This document shows, piece after piece, positions 22,005 through 34,654 of a stretch of 64,000 nucleotides of DNA. Below the pieces are notes generated by a model that worked only from the letters and a program-made list of their open reading frames with translations, was not told the origin of the DNA and searched no databases. Source of the stretch: Spizellomyces punctatus DAOM BR117 (Eukaryota > Chytridiomycota > Chytridiomycetes > Spizellomycetales > Spizellomycetaceae). Positions within the stretch are counted from its first letter, which is position 1. The number at the start of each line of letters is the position of its first letter. A program made the translations under genes and the position numbers. The stretch lies in NCBI RefSeq assembly GCF_000182565.1, contig NW_015971543.1, forward strand, positions 1,118,138 through 1,182,137, given 5' to 3'.

Positions 22005-23563
22005 ATGCTGGCTCCTAGAAATATGTCATATCCCCTCAGCCGCTGTGTGCGTGTCGTACCCAAACGATTGGAAGCGATTTGCGTATCTTCAAGCACGACA
22101 CTGCAGCGACGCACGTATCAGTATGGACCGGGAGGGTCGTTCGGCTCAGCGTCCAACTATTGGGGTGGGGCAGGAAGTGGTGGTGGTGGCTTCTCTTCCA
22201 CCAAGCGTTCCCGAAATCTACCAGCCAATACGGTACGGTTATGATGGAGCGACTCATCTTGTGCACGATTTTAACCCGCGTTCATGTATAGGTGGTCAAG
22301 TTTGTGCCGCAACAGGAAGCCTGGATAGTAGAGAGAATGGGCAAATTTCATCGGATTCTTGAGCCAGGATTGGCGATATTGGTCCCGGTTCTAGACCGTA
22401 TCAGATATGTGAAAAGCCTTAAGGAGGTGGCAGTGGAGATCCCATCCCAGAGCGCGATTACGCACGGTACTGCAAAGTCTTGTGGGACGAAAGTGGACAG
22501 TCCAAGATTCTGATCTCATTAACTATTGTAGACAATGTGACCCTTGAGCTGGATGGTGTTTTGTATTACAGAGTAGTGGATCCGTATAAGGTGGGATACG
22601 CATGATTGAGACTATTTACTGAAGTACTAACTGGGACGTCCAGGCGTCATACGGTGTTGAAGATGCAGAATTTGCTGTTGCACAGCTCGCACAAACGACA
22701 ATGGTATGAGATTTGAAGTCTGCTATGCGCAATTCTCGAGAGTTCAGGCACTGAATGATGTTGTCTAGCGTGCCGAAATTGGACAAATGACACTGGATCG
22801 CACATTGGCCGAACGTACACAGTTGAACTTCAACATTGTGAATGCCATTAACTCTGCCGCCGCTGACTGGGGTATCAAATGTCTACGTTACGAAATCCGC
22901 GATATACATCCTCCAGAAAACGTCGTCGTTGCCATGCATCAGCAAGTGAGTGCAGAACGTCGGAAACGTGCTGAAATCTTGGAATCTGAGGGAGCAAGGT
23001 ATGAAGGAAATCTGGTTAAACATGTCCTTGCTGTACCAAACTTCTGCTTTGGCCAGACAAGCATCGATTAACGTCGCCGAAGGACGAAAGCAATCTGCAA
23101 TCCTCGAATCCGAGGCAGTCAAAGCCCGACAAATCAACCATGCACAGGGTAGGTCGAATACTGACAGCGCATATGTAGCATGTGAAATAACGCTTCCCCG
23201 TTAGGTGAGGCTGAGGCTATTCTGCTGCGTGCTCAAGCCAATAGCCAGTCCATTGAACGCATTGCACAAGCCATTCAATCGCACGGAAACACGGGACAAG
23301 ACGCAGTGTCCCTATCTGTCGCTGAGAAGTACATCGAGGCCTTCGGTGCTCTCGCAAAGGAGGGAACAACAGTTGTTGTACCCAGCAACGTAAATGATAT
23401 CTCAGGAATGGTGACTCAGATGATGACAGTGTACAACGCAGTCAGGGACGGGCGACCAGGACCGCGCAGCGCACCAGCCATGCCATCGATATCTCAGCAT
23501 GTTCCGTCAGCCGAGCGAGTCTTACAAAAAACTGGAGCGCCAACTGATGGAAAGACAGCGTAG
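22005..23563 (+). CDS. Stomatin-like protein 2 (mitochondrial SPFH protein)
   Basis: SLP2-type SPFH proteins form ring-like scaffolds in the mitochondrial inner membrane and organise cardiolipin-rich domains and proteases. The N-terminus is a basic, Gly/Ser-rich presequence. The SPFH domain begins after a splice (ACG|GTACGG to GTATAG|GTG at about 22292) and reads FVPQQEAWIVERMGKFHRIL, LDGVLYYRVVDPYK, YGVEDAEFAVAQLAQTTM and AEIGQMTLDRTLAER. A coiled-coil Glu/Ala region (QQVSAERRKRAEILESEGAR) and a C-terminal segment with VSLSVAEKYIEAFGALAKEG follow. About seven exons are needed. The length (near 390 aa) suits the family. Confidence 0.93.
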
Positions 23564-23801
23564 AGAGACACGCCTTGTATTAAATTTTGTATCTAATATG
23601 AAGCATTGAAGTAGCAAATTGCGCCAGCCTCGTGAGCCTATGTATTGTAAACATCCTAAATTTCAATGTACACCGCGAACGGCTCTCGTCTCCATTGCAT
23701 ATCCTTCTTCAAACTTTTACTTTTTTGATGTGCCGAATCCACTGCAGAAGCATAAATTATCGTTAAAAAGACTTTTAGATGATACCGGATGCAGTTGCAA
23801 C

Positions 23802-24621
23802 CTACCCAAATCCCATCATGCTCGCAATATCTATATCGTCCGTTGCGGCCACCTCTGGCGGCGCTTCTTCCTTTCGTTTCTTTTTCCTTTCCTTCTTTTC
23901 CCTTTTTCTTGCTCGCTTTTCTTCTTCGTCTTCCTTCTGAGCCCGCTCTATTCTTGCATCAAAGTCTGACCGTTTCCAGTTAGAACTCGTCCGATAATCC
24001 GCAAATGCGCTCTTTAACTTTATTTACCAAGCTCGGGTTCATTTACTTTGCGTTTGAGTGCTTCTAATCGGGCGCGCACTTGATCGACGGTGCTACGTTC
24101 CACTCGCATCGACATCCCCATATTTCGCTGATCTACGGTACACCACTGTCATAACTTGGACAATATGCGTCGCTGGTCCAACAAAGAACTCACGGCTTCT
24201 CCCATTGATATGATCCAGATAGTTCACACTGTCTTTGACTACACAGTCGCATACTTCGCAGTAATAACCGGGTTGTCTTGAGGCGATGTTCGATGCCTGC
24301 ACAACAACCGTTTTGTTCAAGTTGGACGTCAGATCTATGGCCTCCTCGCGGGCTTTCAAAAGTTCTCGCTCTGACGAAGGCGGCTCGTCAGACTCCTTTG
24401 GCTTCCCACCTGTCGATGTACGTATACTTGAACTTTCGAAGTTCGAAGGAAGACCATTAGAACGCAGGCAAAATACCTTTGCGCTTCCGCTGATCGTCCT
24501 TGTCCAGAATCCCACGTTCTCTATCTTTTGCCCGCTGCTCGTATTCCGCACGGTCCCATTTTCGGCGGAAGTTCGTGTCCCCTGCACTACTGTCGTAATA
24601 GCCTCCTTTCTTTTCTGACAT
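23802..24621 (-). CDS. SNU23: U4/U6.U5 tri-snRNP zinc-finger protein SNU23/ZMAT2
   Basis: SNU23 is a spliceosomal B-complex protein with one U1-type C2H2 zinc finger. The start MSEKKGGYYDSSAGD at 24621 leads to FRRKWDRAEYEQRAKDRERG. The finger is YYCEVCDCVVKDSVNYLDH, spliced (donor near 24194) into SHQRNMGMSMRVERST, matching ZMAT2 closely. A final exon gives DFDARIERAQKEDEEEKRAR, a Lys-rich segment and the family-typical MMGFG end before TAG at 23802. The same frame is open further upstream through a hydrophobic stretch up to 24840, but that is unlike any ZMAT2 N-terminus and is taken as 5' UTR. Confidence 0.94.
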
Positions 24622-24870
24622 GATGGATTGCAATTGCTGTGGAATGCTAGAGATCAAACGCTTCCAGAGCTTGGGTTGACCAAGGTCACGTGTGGATGGT
24701 GTTGTGCCGAGCAAACTGGTATTCTCGGCCTCCCAAATAATGTACAGTACACATGCAGCAGCAAAGCTATAAATTATCCTATCCGATATCCACATCGAAG
24801 ACTCTAAGCAGCATAGTGTAGACTCCGTTCCATACACCATAAACCCTCTATGTGACCTATCGTCCCCCCT

Positions 24871-25487
24871 TCAGAATCCCCTCGCCGTAAGCCAATCACG
24901 CACTGCAAACAAATAATCCCCTTTCAATACAACATGCCGTTGTAATTCCTTTATCTCTATCCGATCAAATGGTACGAATTGGCGAAGGTCATCGGCCAGT
25001 TGCTACAAAATAGGATGAGTCAGGGATGGGTACCATCCAACAACATACAATGTACGTACTTTGACGTTCCCATCCACCCTTCGAATGATAGTCAAAGTCT
25101 GTGTCTTGCCATGTTTAAATTCTCTGTAGACTGGCAGCCATCCCGATTTTGATGTTCTCTTTACCAGATACGGAAGAGATTCTAAAATGATAACGTCATT
25201 ATTGTCAGTAAGATCATTGCCCTGATGCTAATCTCTTTTTATCAAGCCGCACCTTTTGTTTGAATGGCTGTCCCATCTGGCTTTACAGTTGCCGTAGGGT
25301 CCCCAACCAAGATAGTCTTTGGTTTAATGGGCGTTGGTCGTGATCCGAGAATCTCTCCACGATAACGACGAGAGTTGGTAAGGGCAGGACATGGGCTTGG
25401 CGAGAGATTTTGGAGACGGGGAAGACGTAGAGAGGGTTGGTATGGTATCCGAGCCGACGCCTGGAGTGTTCGCTGAAGGAGAGACAT
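24871..25487 (-). CDS. IMG2: Mitochondrial large-subunit ribosomal protein mL49 (IMG2)
   Basis: Three exons encode a short basic presequence (MSLLQRTLQASARIPYQPSL), then the mL49 core LPYLVKRTSKSGWLPVYREF and KTQTLTIIRRVDGNV. The end is ELQRHVVLKGDYLFAVRDWL and GF before the stop. This matches the IMG2 family, which ends in a VKG…WL..kGF motif. ATG 25487 was chosen because the frame upstream has only non-ATG starts. The gene is divergent to ERG10 with about 490 bp between the starts. Confidence 0.9.
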
Positions 25488-25981
25488 TGCAGATTGCAGC
25501 TGTGCGTTTTGCAATGGACACCTCGTTTTGCTCTAGTGAGGAATCTTGCGCGTTGCTAAGGTGAGTACCAGAAGTGGCACAGTTGAGTAAAGCTGAGCCA
25601 CTGACTCGATTGAATAAGCAATCGGCAAGTCAAGTCATCCAAAAAACATGCCATCAGGACGATGCACAACGGCCTCCGACCTGCTGCATGCAAGATGCAT
25701 GCGGCTCAGTTCTCCATATTCGTCTCATTCAGCTTTTGGGATATCTTTTACATGGGCCAGCCGAACGACATCCGAACGACTATCTGATCAGATGTATGTT
25801 GCATGACTGCGCCGCTTGGTGAACTGGTAAACAAGGCACGTCAGGCCACCATTAAGCTGCCACGTTCGTCGGACGATCTCACTCCTGCTTGTCTTGCGGT
25901 TCACTGTCGAAAATTCATATAAAGGAAGTCGCTGCGGTACCTCGTTCTTTTACGCTGCTCTTAACAAATACAGAATTCAAT
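25488..25981. other. Divergent promoter region of IMG2 and ERG10
   Basis: About 490 bp. It holds a TATA-like element at 25918–25925 and a short 5' leader for ERG10. No gene is seen. Confidence 0.5.
25918..25925 (+). promoter_or_regulatory. Probable TATA box of ERG10
   Basis: TATAAAGG lies 57 bases upstream of the ERG10 ATG. It is called from sequence and position only. Confidence 0.5.
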
Positions 25982-27258
<1,277 letters not shown>

Positions 27259-27421
27259 AGTTTTTCAGTGAATTAATGTTAACATATAGACTATTGTCAT
27301 GTTTTGCCCAACTTTATGAAGTTCAGCAACAGTAAACAAAAAAAAGCCGAAAATCTATTCAATAAATACAAAATGCGACATAACAATGCGAGAAGATACC
27401 ACGATCCCATGGAGGTAGCGC

Positions 27422-27972
27422 TCACGAACGAGCGTTTTGGACGATCTTAAAGGCTTCCTCCAATCCTGCAGCCACTGGACCTTCTTCTATCTCCTCGGCC
27501 CCGAACATCTTTGGTAGCGACAGGCCAACAGTGTTGGCGGTCCGCGTCAACTTCTCCTCATTGCTGAGGCCGGCAGCAGGCCAATACCTTTCAACGAGGT
27601 CCTGTAAGAGCACAAATTATAAAGTGTGTCAATTATAATAACAATGAGATGTCTGTTGAAAAAATCCAGGCAACGAACCCTATGTTCCCGATTGCTTCGC
27701 ATGAAAGTGAGAATATTCCTAGCATCCTTCACCGATTCTTCTATTGTAACTGGGTCCGACAAGGCGGCGCCAGCTCGAAATCGTGCCACGACTTCGTTAT
27801 GCCATACTCGGTTCTTATTGCGCAGAGTGTACTAGCCGACGACTATCAGTGACACGACACAAGATTCCTTGATGCTTTAAGAAATGACGAGAGAAATACA
27901 AACCTGCTTTGAGACCTCCCGAAGAATTCCACGGTAGGTGGAGAGGATATCGGATCGTGTTACTGCAGACAT
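27422..27972 (-). CDS. FMC1: FMC1-like LYR-type mitochondrial assembly factor
   Basis: Three exons give about 125 residues. The start MSAVTRSDILSTYRGILREV carries the LYR-like TYR tripeptide. Exon 2 reads NRVWHNEVVARFRAG and ESVKDARNILTFMRSNREH. Exon 3 reads DLVERYWPAAGLSNEEKLTR and TANTVGLSLPKMFG. The conserved YWPAxGLSxEEKlxRTAxxVGLxLP ending is diagnostic for FMC1, a small mitochondrial protein needed for F1-ATPase (ATP12-dependent) and complex III assembly. It is convergent with ERG10. Confidence 0.82.
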
Positions 27973-28023
27973 GTGGCAAAGAGGTCTGCAGGATAGCATC
28001 GGACGGTAGTTAGTAAAAGCCTA

Positions 28024-28795
28024 CATACTACTTTGAATTCTCATCAGAAACAGATCCAGTCAGGGGAATAAAAATATTCTTCGGCATTTCCCCCCGCACC
28101 ATGATTCCTTCATTGCCCTTGTCCTCTGGCCAACCTTTTTGCCAAACTCCTCGCCTTCTGCGAGTAAAAGTGAACGCTCGCAAAAGGCAGACAAACTCAG
28201 CTCCATATCTGGCTCCTGCAATCCGCCGATAAAGACCTTCTAACATTAAGATAGGTTCGGCTCATGGCAAAAGCTTGCAGGGTTAGCCCCCATTCCAGAT
28301 TGGAATAGAAGGCTCCGGTAATGTCGTGCTTCGCCTTTACCCGCCATTCCAATCACTCTGCGGATGCGGATCTATGAGAAGCACCAAGCCCACATCCTCC
28401 TGCCACTGCTCCCAAAGGACTGTAACAGGGAGTGAGCTCGCCCAGTTTTTCTTTGTCCGGCCTTACAATCACTAGGCAATTCTAGTCTAGCGACAAAGAA
28501 TTCGAACAGTTCCACCGCGAGGACAAGGCACAAACGAAGGTGGGATAGAAGGATATGACCTTTTACACAAACATCATACTGGACTGTGACCATCGTGGCC
28601 TATGTGATGTCTCAACTCACCTGAGAAAGTCGGTATGTGTCGCGGGATGACGGAGATCCAAGGGCATAACCGCAACTTGAACAGGTTTGGTCAACGCTGC
28701 ACGTGATTTCAAATAATTCTTGTTGCCCCGGCAATAATTCCAAGAGCCTTTCGACAAGTTGCAGCAAATATCCAGGACCAAAAGATCCCTAGTGC
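28024..28795 (-). CDS. Cryptic multi-exon gene, structure unresolved
   Basis: Several exon-like stretches lie on the minus strand. At 28790–28623 a helical stretch (LLQLVERLLELLPGQQELFE) precedes a Cys cluster (CSVDQTCSSCGY) and a GTGAGT donor. At about 28450–28350 there is TKKNWASSLPVTVLWEQWQE with VGLVLLIDPHPQ. The last exon, from about 28242, reads GLYRRIAGARYGAEF…PKNIFIPLTGSVSDENSK and stops at 28025. I could not find one splice pattern joining all parts, and the 5' end approaches the eIF3j start on the other strand. No family is recognised. It may be a real gene with unusual introns or a decayed one. Confidence 0.35.
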
Positions 28796-28829
28796 CGTCT
28801 CTAAGACCTCGTCAAACGTTGTGGTGAAC

Positions 28830-29926
28830 ATGTCCGATTGGGGTACCGTCGTACTTCTTGTGAACTGTTTTGAGTCAGATTGTAGATATGTGCTAAAAAG
28901 TGATCTCTTACCATCTTTCTCGCAGAGGCGGAAGATCAAGAATTTGCGATCCCTAGCATCCCGGTACTGAACAAGGGTGCTTGGGATGACGAAGACGTTG
29001 AAGAAGAGGACGAGGTGAAGGCATCATGGGAGGATTCAGATGAGGATGAGCCGAAGAAAGAAGAGAGCAAACCTGTTGTGGCTGCTCCAGTGAAAAAGAA
29101 GAAGAGCCTAACCCAAAAGCTCGCGGAGAAAAAGGCGGAGGAGGAGCGGAAGAAGGCCGAGCTTGCTGCCAAGCGGGTATGATCTGTAGTATGGTATTTA
29201 TAGTTCCCAGATGGAAGATGGCATTAACGCGTATCTGGAAATCAGGCGGAAAACAATGCAGAACAGGACAACGAGGAAACGCCAGAGGAACGAAAGGCGC
29301 GGCTGCAAAGGGCTGTGCTCGATTCTGACTTGGAAAATGCAAAAGATTTGTTTGGAGGCATAGCAGCACCAAGTACGTTCTGACACCTTAAAAGCTAGTT
29401 CGTGCGCATCAATATTACTCTATGGTTGACCTGCCGAGATTCTGTAGCGAGCGACACCAGCACATCTAAGATCGAGACCATGAACCCAAATTCCCGCGCC
29501 GAATTCGACGATTACGTGAAGGCTTGCATGGAGAAATTCTCTGCCTTCGATGTATGTCACATTGTGCTACCTTGGTTTTACTCGACATGTCTCACTCATG
29601 GCCTTACAGAAAAAGCCACATTACTCCTACTTTGTCGAGACTCTCATCCGCGATCTTCTAGTCCCCCTCAATGTCGATGATACTCGACGAATTTCTTCAT
29701 CTATCACCGCGATGATCAATGAAAAGCAGAAAGCACAGAAGGAAGTTGGAAAGAAAAAGAAGGGCAAAAAGGCCACCCTGAAGACTACACCATCTGGGGA
29801 CATGGATACGACAAATTATGACGGTACGATGGCGTTTTTGCGAAATCTACAGCTGAATGCATCTCCTGAATTGATCTTTTTGCGTGGGTTCTAGATGTGT
29901 ACGACGAGTTTGAGGATTTCATGTAG
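28830..29926 (+). CDS. HCR1: Translation initiation factor eIF3 subunit J
   Basis: eIF3j binds the 40S decoding centre and the eIF3b RRM and helps mRNA recruitment and recycling. Exon 1 is only MSDW (28830 to a GTACCG donor), joined in phase to EAEDQEFAIPSIPVLNKGAW. An acidic segment (EEEDEVKASWEDSDEDE) and a Lys-rich helix (KKKKSLTQKLAEKKAEEERK) follow. Then come LDSDLENAKDLFGG, the conserved SYFVETLIRDLLVPLN block, and a terminal exon encoding VYDEFEDFM before TAG. Six exons in all; the order fits eIF3j/HCR1. Confidence 0.92.
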
Positions 29927-30158
29927 TTGGCACAAGTCACGTTGAATTCTGGGACCTGCAGACGTACGTTCGAGCAGGTTGTCGATAGCACACAAGCAAG
30001 ACACCTATTGCTAGCTATCTGTTGGATACTGTTTACTGGCGTGCATACAATCATACGGCTGTCAGCTTTTCTGTCATGACAACCCTGCATAATTGATTAG
30101 ACTACAAATCTGGATGATACAAATATGAAAATATATAACATAAGTTCCCTTCAGCTCC

Positions 30159-31419
30159 CTACAATTCAACATCATCCTTCAACATGTTTCCAGCCAGGAC
30201 CACCTTTTCGCCTGGCTTGAAAGCAGGCATCCCAAGGTATGGACAGCTGCTGCATCGGAACGCATCGCCCAAGTAGCACTATGGAAAAAAAAGGAGTACA
30301 TCAGTCGTCAAGAGCATCGCGAAAAGAAAACTGATCATACAGCAACGTACGTTTCCACAAGAGGATGCCGGAGCAGTTGCAATCTTCTTCTTTGGTGTTA
30401 CCACCACCACCTTGGCTTGATCCTCATCAGCAGCCAGCTCTTCTTCCATTTCCGCTCGGCCACAAGTGCAATTTTTGCATGCCTTTCTCTTCCCTCCAAC
30501 AGGTTCGCAATCGTCCGGAACTGTAATAGCAAAGATATTAGGAGTCCGCTTACCCAGCACACCATGAAGCATACGCACCAATCAAGGTTGGAGCTTTCAA
30601 ATCTTCATCATCAAGCAACGCATCTTCATCTTCCAACTCTTCATCTTCGTCATCATCATCGTTTGCTGAAACCTTCCATACGGACTCTTTGGCAGGTGCT
30701 TTGGGTGCGGCCTTCTGGCCATTGTCAACCGATACAATTTTTTTTCTCGCAAATGGCAATGCAGCCGCGGCTCCAATCTCGTAGGCTGGCTTGCGGGCTG
30801 TCACTTCAACCATAAGCACCTTTCCTTTCAGATAATCTGCAACTCCTTGCACCTCGTTCGGTTGCACACCCCAACATTGCAACACATATCTGGCCACAGT
30901 TTCATCATCCAGTGAAACGCTAGACACAACCTTTACATCTACGAATCCTGCCAGCTTCAGTGCCGACAGAAGGGCGTTGGTGGTCCGAGTCGGGAGCCGG
31001 AGAGCATCTGTAGCTGTCGCCGTGGCAGCAGCTGCATAGTCTACTAATACGGGTTCGCGAATGTGAAGGGAGCCGTTCGGTAACAGGGATTTCAACAGTT
31101 TGGCAAGGACGGAATCGGAATGAGGGAAAGCACTGGGAGGGATATCTCCCGATATCACTGCATTGTACACAGAATTTGCCAAGGGAACTGTCGTCGCATG
31201 GAAGTCAGTCAACGCAATCATGCAAACATAGCAATATATCACATATCGTTTGCGGAACTTACTGTGCGGGATTCTATCCAACTGCTCAAAAACGACAGCA
31301 CCAGAGGACGTTACATGACTATTCAACTCCTGCTGTGCCTTTTGCAAATCTTCTGCTTGGGCCAAGGGATTGCCCACAAGTAGGACCTTTTGCCCTGCTG
31401 AAAGAACACCGACAACCAT
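30159..31419 (-). CDS. DRE2: Anamorsin/DRE2, cytosolic Fe-S assembly electron carrier
   Basis: DRE2 passes electrons from TAH18 to the cytosolic iron-sulfur assembly machinery. The N-terminal methyltransferase-like domain starts [20 protein letters not shown]; the ATG at 31419 was preferred over an open extension upstream. After an acidic linker, the two iron-sulfur motifs appear: [20 protein letters not shown], and SCGN spliced to [16 protein letters not shown] with CX2C pairs. It ends [19 protein letters not shown] at 30159. Four or five exons. The motifs and order are diagnostic. Confidence 0.95.
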
Positions 31420-31993
31420 GATACTGATGCTTGAAAATGTTAACGAGGCAAAAGCAACTGAAAGTTCAAAAAGAATAAACAAGGATTGGAAATACAGTTT
31501 GGAGAATTGGATAGATTGGTTAGGTTAGATTGATTCGAATGGATTATTGTGTTTTATCAGATATCCCTTATGTTTTCGGACTATATTTTGTAATTATAGT
31601 TAAGACATAAAACTGCAATGGTTTTACGCTAAAAGTCATGGAAGGAAGGCTTTGCATACCTTGCTGGGTATAAAATTGTAACATTGCTTTTTCCATCAAA
31701 ACAATATCTTCCGATTACTGTGACAGACCATAGATGCAGTTGACCGCCGATTTGTCGTGCGGCAGCAAGTTGAAGATCAGGAAATTGACGTTTATTCTCA
31801 GTCAGGTTAACCAACTCTTATGAAGGCGAACTCATTGATAAACTGCTAAAGTTGAAAGGTTATCGCTGACCATAGAGACAGGTTTCATTTTGTGATAGCC
31901 CAACGAGTTTTTATGAACGGACTTCCCGTGATTTGTTTGGTAGAGCCGTAACAATTCGATCATTTAAAAAGCGTGCAATTATATACAGGTTGA
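31420..31993. other. Intergenic, AT-rich
   Basis: About 570 bp between DRE2 and the SSF1 3' end. A minus-strand stretch at 31814–31650 reads like an exon (RQFPDLQLAAARQIGGQLHL) and ends at a GTATGC donor, but has no ATG or partner exon that I can find. Confidence 0.4.
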
Positions 31994-33483
31994 TTAAGAC
32001 TGGTCCTCGTGCATGTCATCTTCTTCTTCCTCCTCCAGCTCCTCGTCCTCCAATGAATAGTCATCAGAATCGCTCTTCTCATCTACATCCTCCCCTTCAG
32101 CGGCGCCTTTCGCTGCCTGCTTTTTCGCCACATTTTTCTCCTGCTCTGCCCTTCTCCGCGCTCTCTCCGCCTCTGACTTTTTCCGCCGTTGGTCTTGCTC
32201 CTTAATCTCCGCAGGCGTCTTTTGCACTATAGATGAGGAATGTGAGAAATGTGTCCAACTATTTCGGTTGAGAGCAACTAACATACCAAGCGAATGGTAG
32301 AGTACTTCTCCGTCGCACATTCCAGCCTGTATCTTCAGTAGGGACATTTGCATTCGGGGTCCCATCTCCACGAGACGGATGGCACGCTGCTCGGCTTGAC
32401 GATTGCCTTTCCCAATATACTTCTGTGGCAATGTGACAGTTGCTTCGCCATTGTCTTCAACATCGCTCTCAGATGCGAAGGCACCCCTAATACGGTCGCC
32501 GGGTGATGAGTCCGGCATCAACCAAGCTTCCCGAATCATCTGATTTATACCTCAAAATGTAGTCACTAATGTCATCGTAGCGCCTCAGGTCGGGTACATC
32601 GGTCTGGATGATAGTCTTGACACTTTTGCTAACACCAGTCACTTTCACTCTGATACAATAGTGGCGGAACTCTATCTCCCCCGTTTCGCTGTTCAGATTG
32701 AATAGAATCACTCGCCTGGCATCCGCTAGTTTCATCTACGAGAAAACCTCAGTGAAGGGGAAACTTGGAAAGCGTTGAGAAATTCATTTACCGTTTGGAC
32801 TTGAATTGGAGGAAATAAATTCTGGAACATTGTCGCCATCAACTTGACGTGCTTCGCATCTCCTCCAAAGTTGTTCAGAACCACCTAGACGATTACTTAG
32901 TTATCTGAACCGACGTGCGGAAGTTCTTTTTGTAGTAAAATTACCAACCAATGGGGCCGAGTTGAATTCGGTACCAGGCGACTTTGGCCGACTTTGCAGC
33001 GCTAATACATCGGGAGTCAAGGCATAAGAGTTCACTCTAAAAGTGAGGGTCGGCCCACGTGGGATACGTCCAATTCGCAGATTGATTCCGGCAGATGTCT
33101 TTGAGAAAATTAGTAGATGGGTGACAGATAGCTGTCCGGCGACGTGGAGAAAGTCCTTCAGTTTATTGCCTTTTCGTTCCTAGTTGCCACACAATTTATC
33201 AGTCTTGGGGGGTCAACGCAATAGCAAATTCATCACTGGCCGCTACCCGTAGTCTTAGAGCCGTATTCGGCTCCATAGTCTTGCGAACATCCTTCACCAG
33301 AAGTGACAGACTACGTCCGACCACACCTGATTTGATCACAAAAGATTTTGGGACCTTTGCGGCGGCGGCTTCATCCGTTTTTACGTGAGTTCTTCTCTTT
33401 CTCTAATAGACAGAGTGGGGACACTTGAGTGAGTTCGATTAGCTCCCATTCATGGCCAGGTGGAGACTTACCCTTCGCCCCAT
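31994..33483 (-). CDS. SSF1: Ribosome biogenesis Brix-domain protein SSF1/Peter Pan
   Basis: SSF1 acts in the nucleolus in 60S pre-ribosome maturation (27S/ITS2 processing). The start is MGRR followed at once by a GTAAGT donor, then THVKTDEAAAAKVPKSFVIK and DVRKTMEPNTALRLRERKGN. The Brix signature is seen as LLIFSKTSAGINLRIGRIPR and GPTLTFRV, then KSPGTEFNSAPLVVLNNFGG. The middle exons give FRHYCIRVKVTGVSKSVK. The C-terminal part is Lys/Glu-rich and ends in a very acidic tail. About eight exons. It is divergent to the tau55-like gene over only 140 bp. Confidence 0.94.
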
Positions 33484-33623
33484 GGTTGTTTTGATCTCAA
33501 AACAACTGCGAGAAAAGTTCAAGAAAGCTGTTCATCTTTCCAACTGCTGTGCCACACATATCACGTGGACCGAACCTTGCTGATGCCACTCAATGGTGAG
33601 GACGAGAACCATGACACGCGCCA

Positions 33624-34312
33624 ATGGACACCGAAGATATCAGTGACACTGACGCTGTAGGAGAAGAGGAAGAAGCAGACGCTCACGGCGATGAATCGGA
33701 CGAATGGGAAGAAGAGGTGTGGGTATACTGCATGGTCTTGCTTTCCACCTGCAACGCCAGCTCACACATCACCCTGCCAGACGACATATGTTGTCCTAGA
33801 TCTTGGGACGGATGTTACAGTAGATACTGTTAAAGCGGCGGCATCCGAATATGACGGTGTTTCACTCATAGTATGTTACTTGCATGGTCATGACGACGCG
33901 AAGCGTGGAGCTAAGCTGACTGATTTTAGGGACTGGACACACCCTCACCGTACTTGCGAGTGGGCAATCTCATGTTTAAAGGGGCTTTTGACCGGACCAT
34001 CGGCACCGATATGATCTTTGCAGCTTCAGCGCAAGATGAAAACAGACCCAAACGTAGGTGGTAAAGATTTCGTTTAGCGGAGGTGATGGGTCAGTAGTCA
34101 ACAACCTTCCGCTTGTAGGGCCGCCAACGGGCCCGCTTCCCCTCTCCACCGACCCAAACCGGCCAGATGTCAGCATGACCTACTTAGGGCAATCAACCAT
34201 GAAGACCAAATTTATGCGAGTGACTCTTGAACCCAAAGCACGCCCATCTAATGCATCAGATGAAGCAGAGATTACTGGGGCTTCGAAACAACCTGCCACT
34301 GAGGCAGACTAG
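33624..34312 (+). CDS. TFIIIC subunit tau55/GTF3C6-like
   Basis: TFIIIC binds the A and B boxes of tRNA genes and recruits TFIIIB. The acidic N-terminus (MDTEDISDTDAVGEEEEADA) is followed by the conserved TFIIIC_sub6 block: TTYVVLDLGTDV, SEYDGVSLIGLDTPSPYLRV and GNLMFKGAFDRTIGTDMIF. The last exon holds MTYLGQSTMKTKFMRVTLEP. The joint near 34053 is awkward. Reading through gives TAA at 34061. A donor at 34054 with acceptor GGTCAG near 34094 makes a 41-nt intron that keeps phase and the conserved C-terminal strand, so I prefer that. In yeast tau55 pairs with tau95, which lies 1.4 kb away here. Confidence 0.82.
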
Positions 34313-34654
34313 CTCGTGTCCCTCTGAAGCCCACATTATTATCTCTTATTCTAATCCAGCTGGCCCTGGTGACCTAAATAGATTGTGGCGAACCGTAAAT
34401 TGATGTGCCGTTTAAGCTCGTCTCTGTCAGTTGCCAATACTATCTCGCCCTCCATCCCAGATAGCTCTGGTGCCCTGTGTTTCAATTGAACAGTCTAGAA
34501 ATCAAATTGGCAAAAAGCCTTGGAAAGTCATGTATCGTGGTTATGGCCGATCTGCAACACGTAATCCAAGTAAATCACGAGCAGGACCCACAAGTCAGAG
34601 ATCGCACTTCACATTGCCGTGTCCAGAGTTCATCTTTCTTCAACTCTCCTCAAC
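34313..34654. other. Intergenic region before TBCB
   Basis: About 340 bp between two co-directional genes. Short open frames only, with no recognisable feature. Confidence 0.4.

Noticed and set aside
24622-24840. Hydrophobic N-terminal extension of SNU23
   Set aside because: It is in frame, but ZMAT2/SNU23 proteins begin at the SEKK/FRRKWD region, and a TM segment on a spliceosome protein is implausible.
25800-25870. Possible tRNA-like GC-rich stretch
   Set aside because: No A-box/B-box pair or cloverleaf could be drawn by eye.
30417-30815. 132-codon plus-strand frame inside DRE2
   Set aside because: It is the antisense shadow of the acidic linker and Fe-S exons of DRE2.
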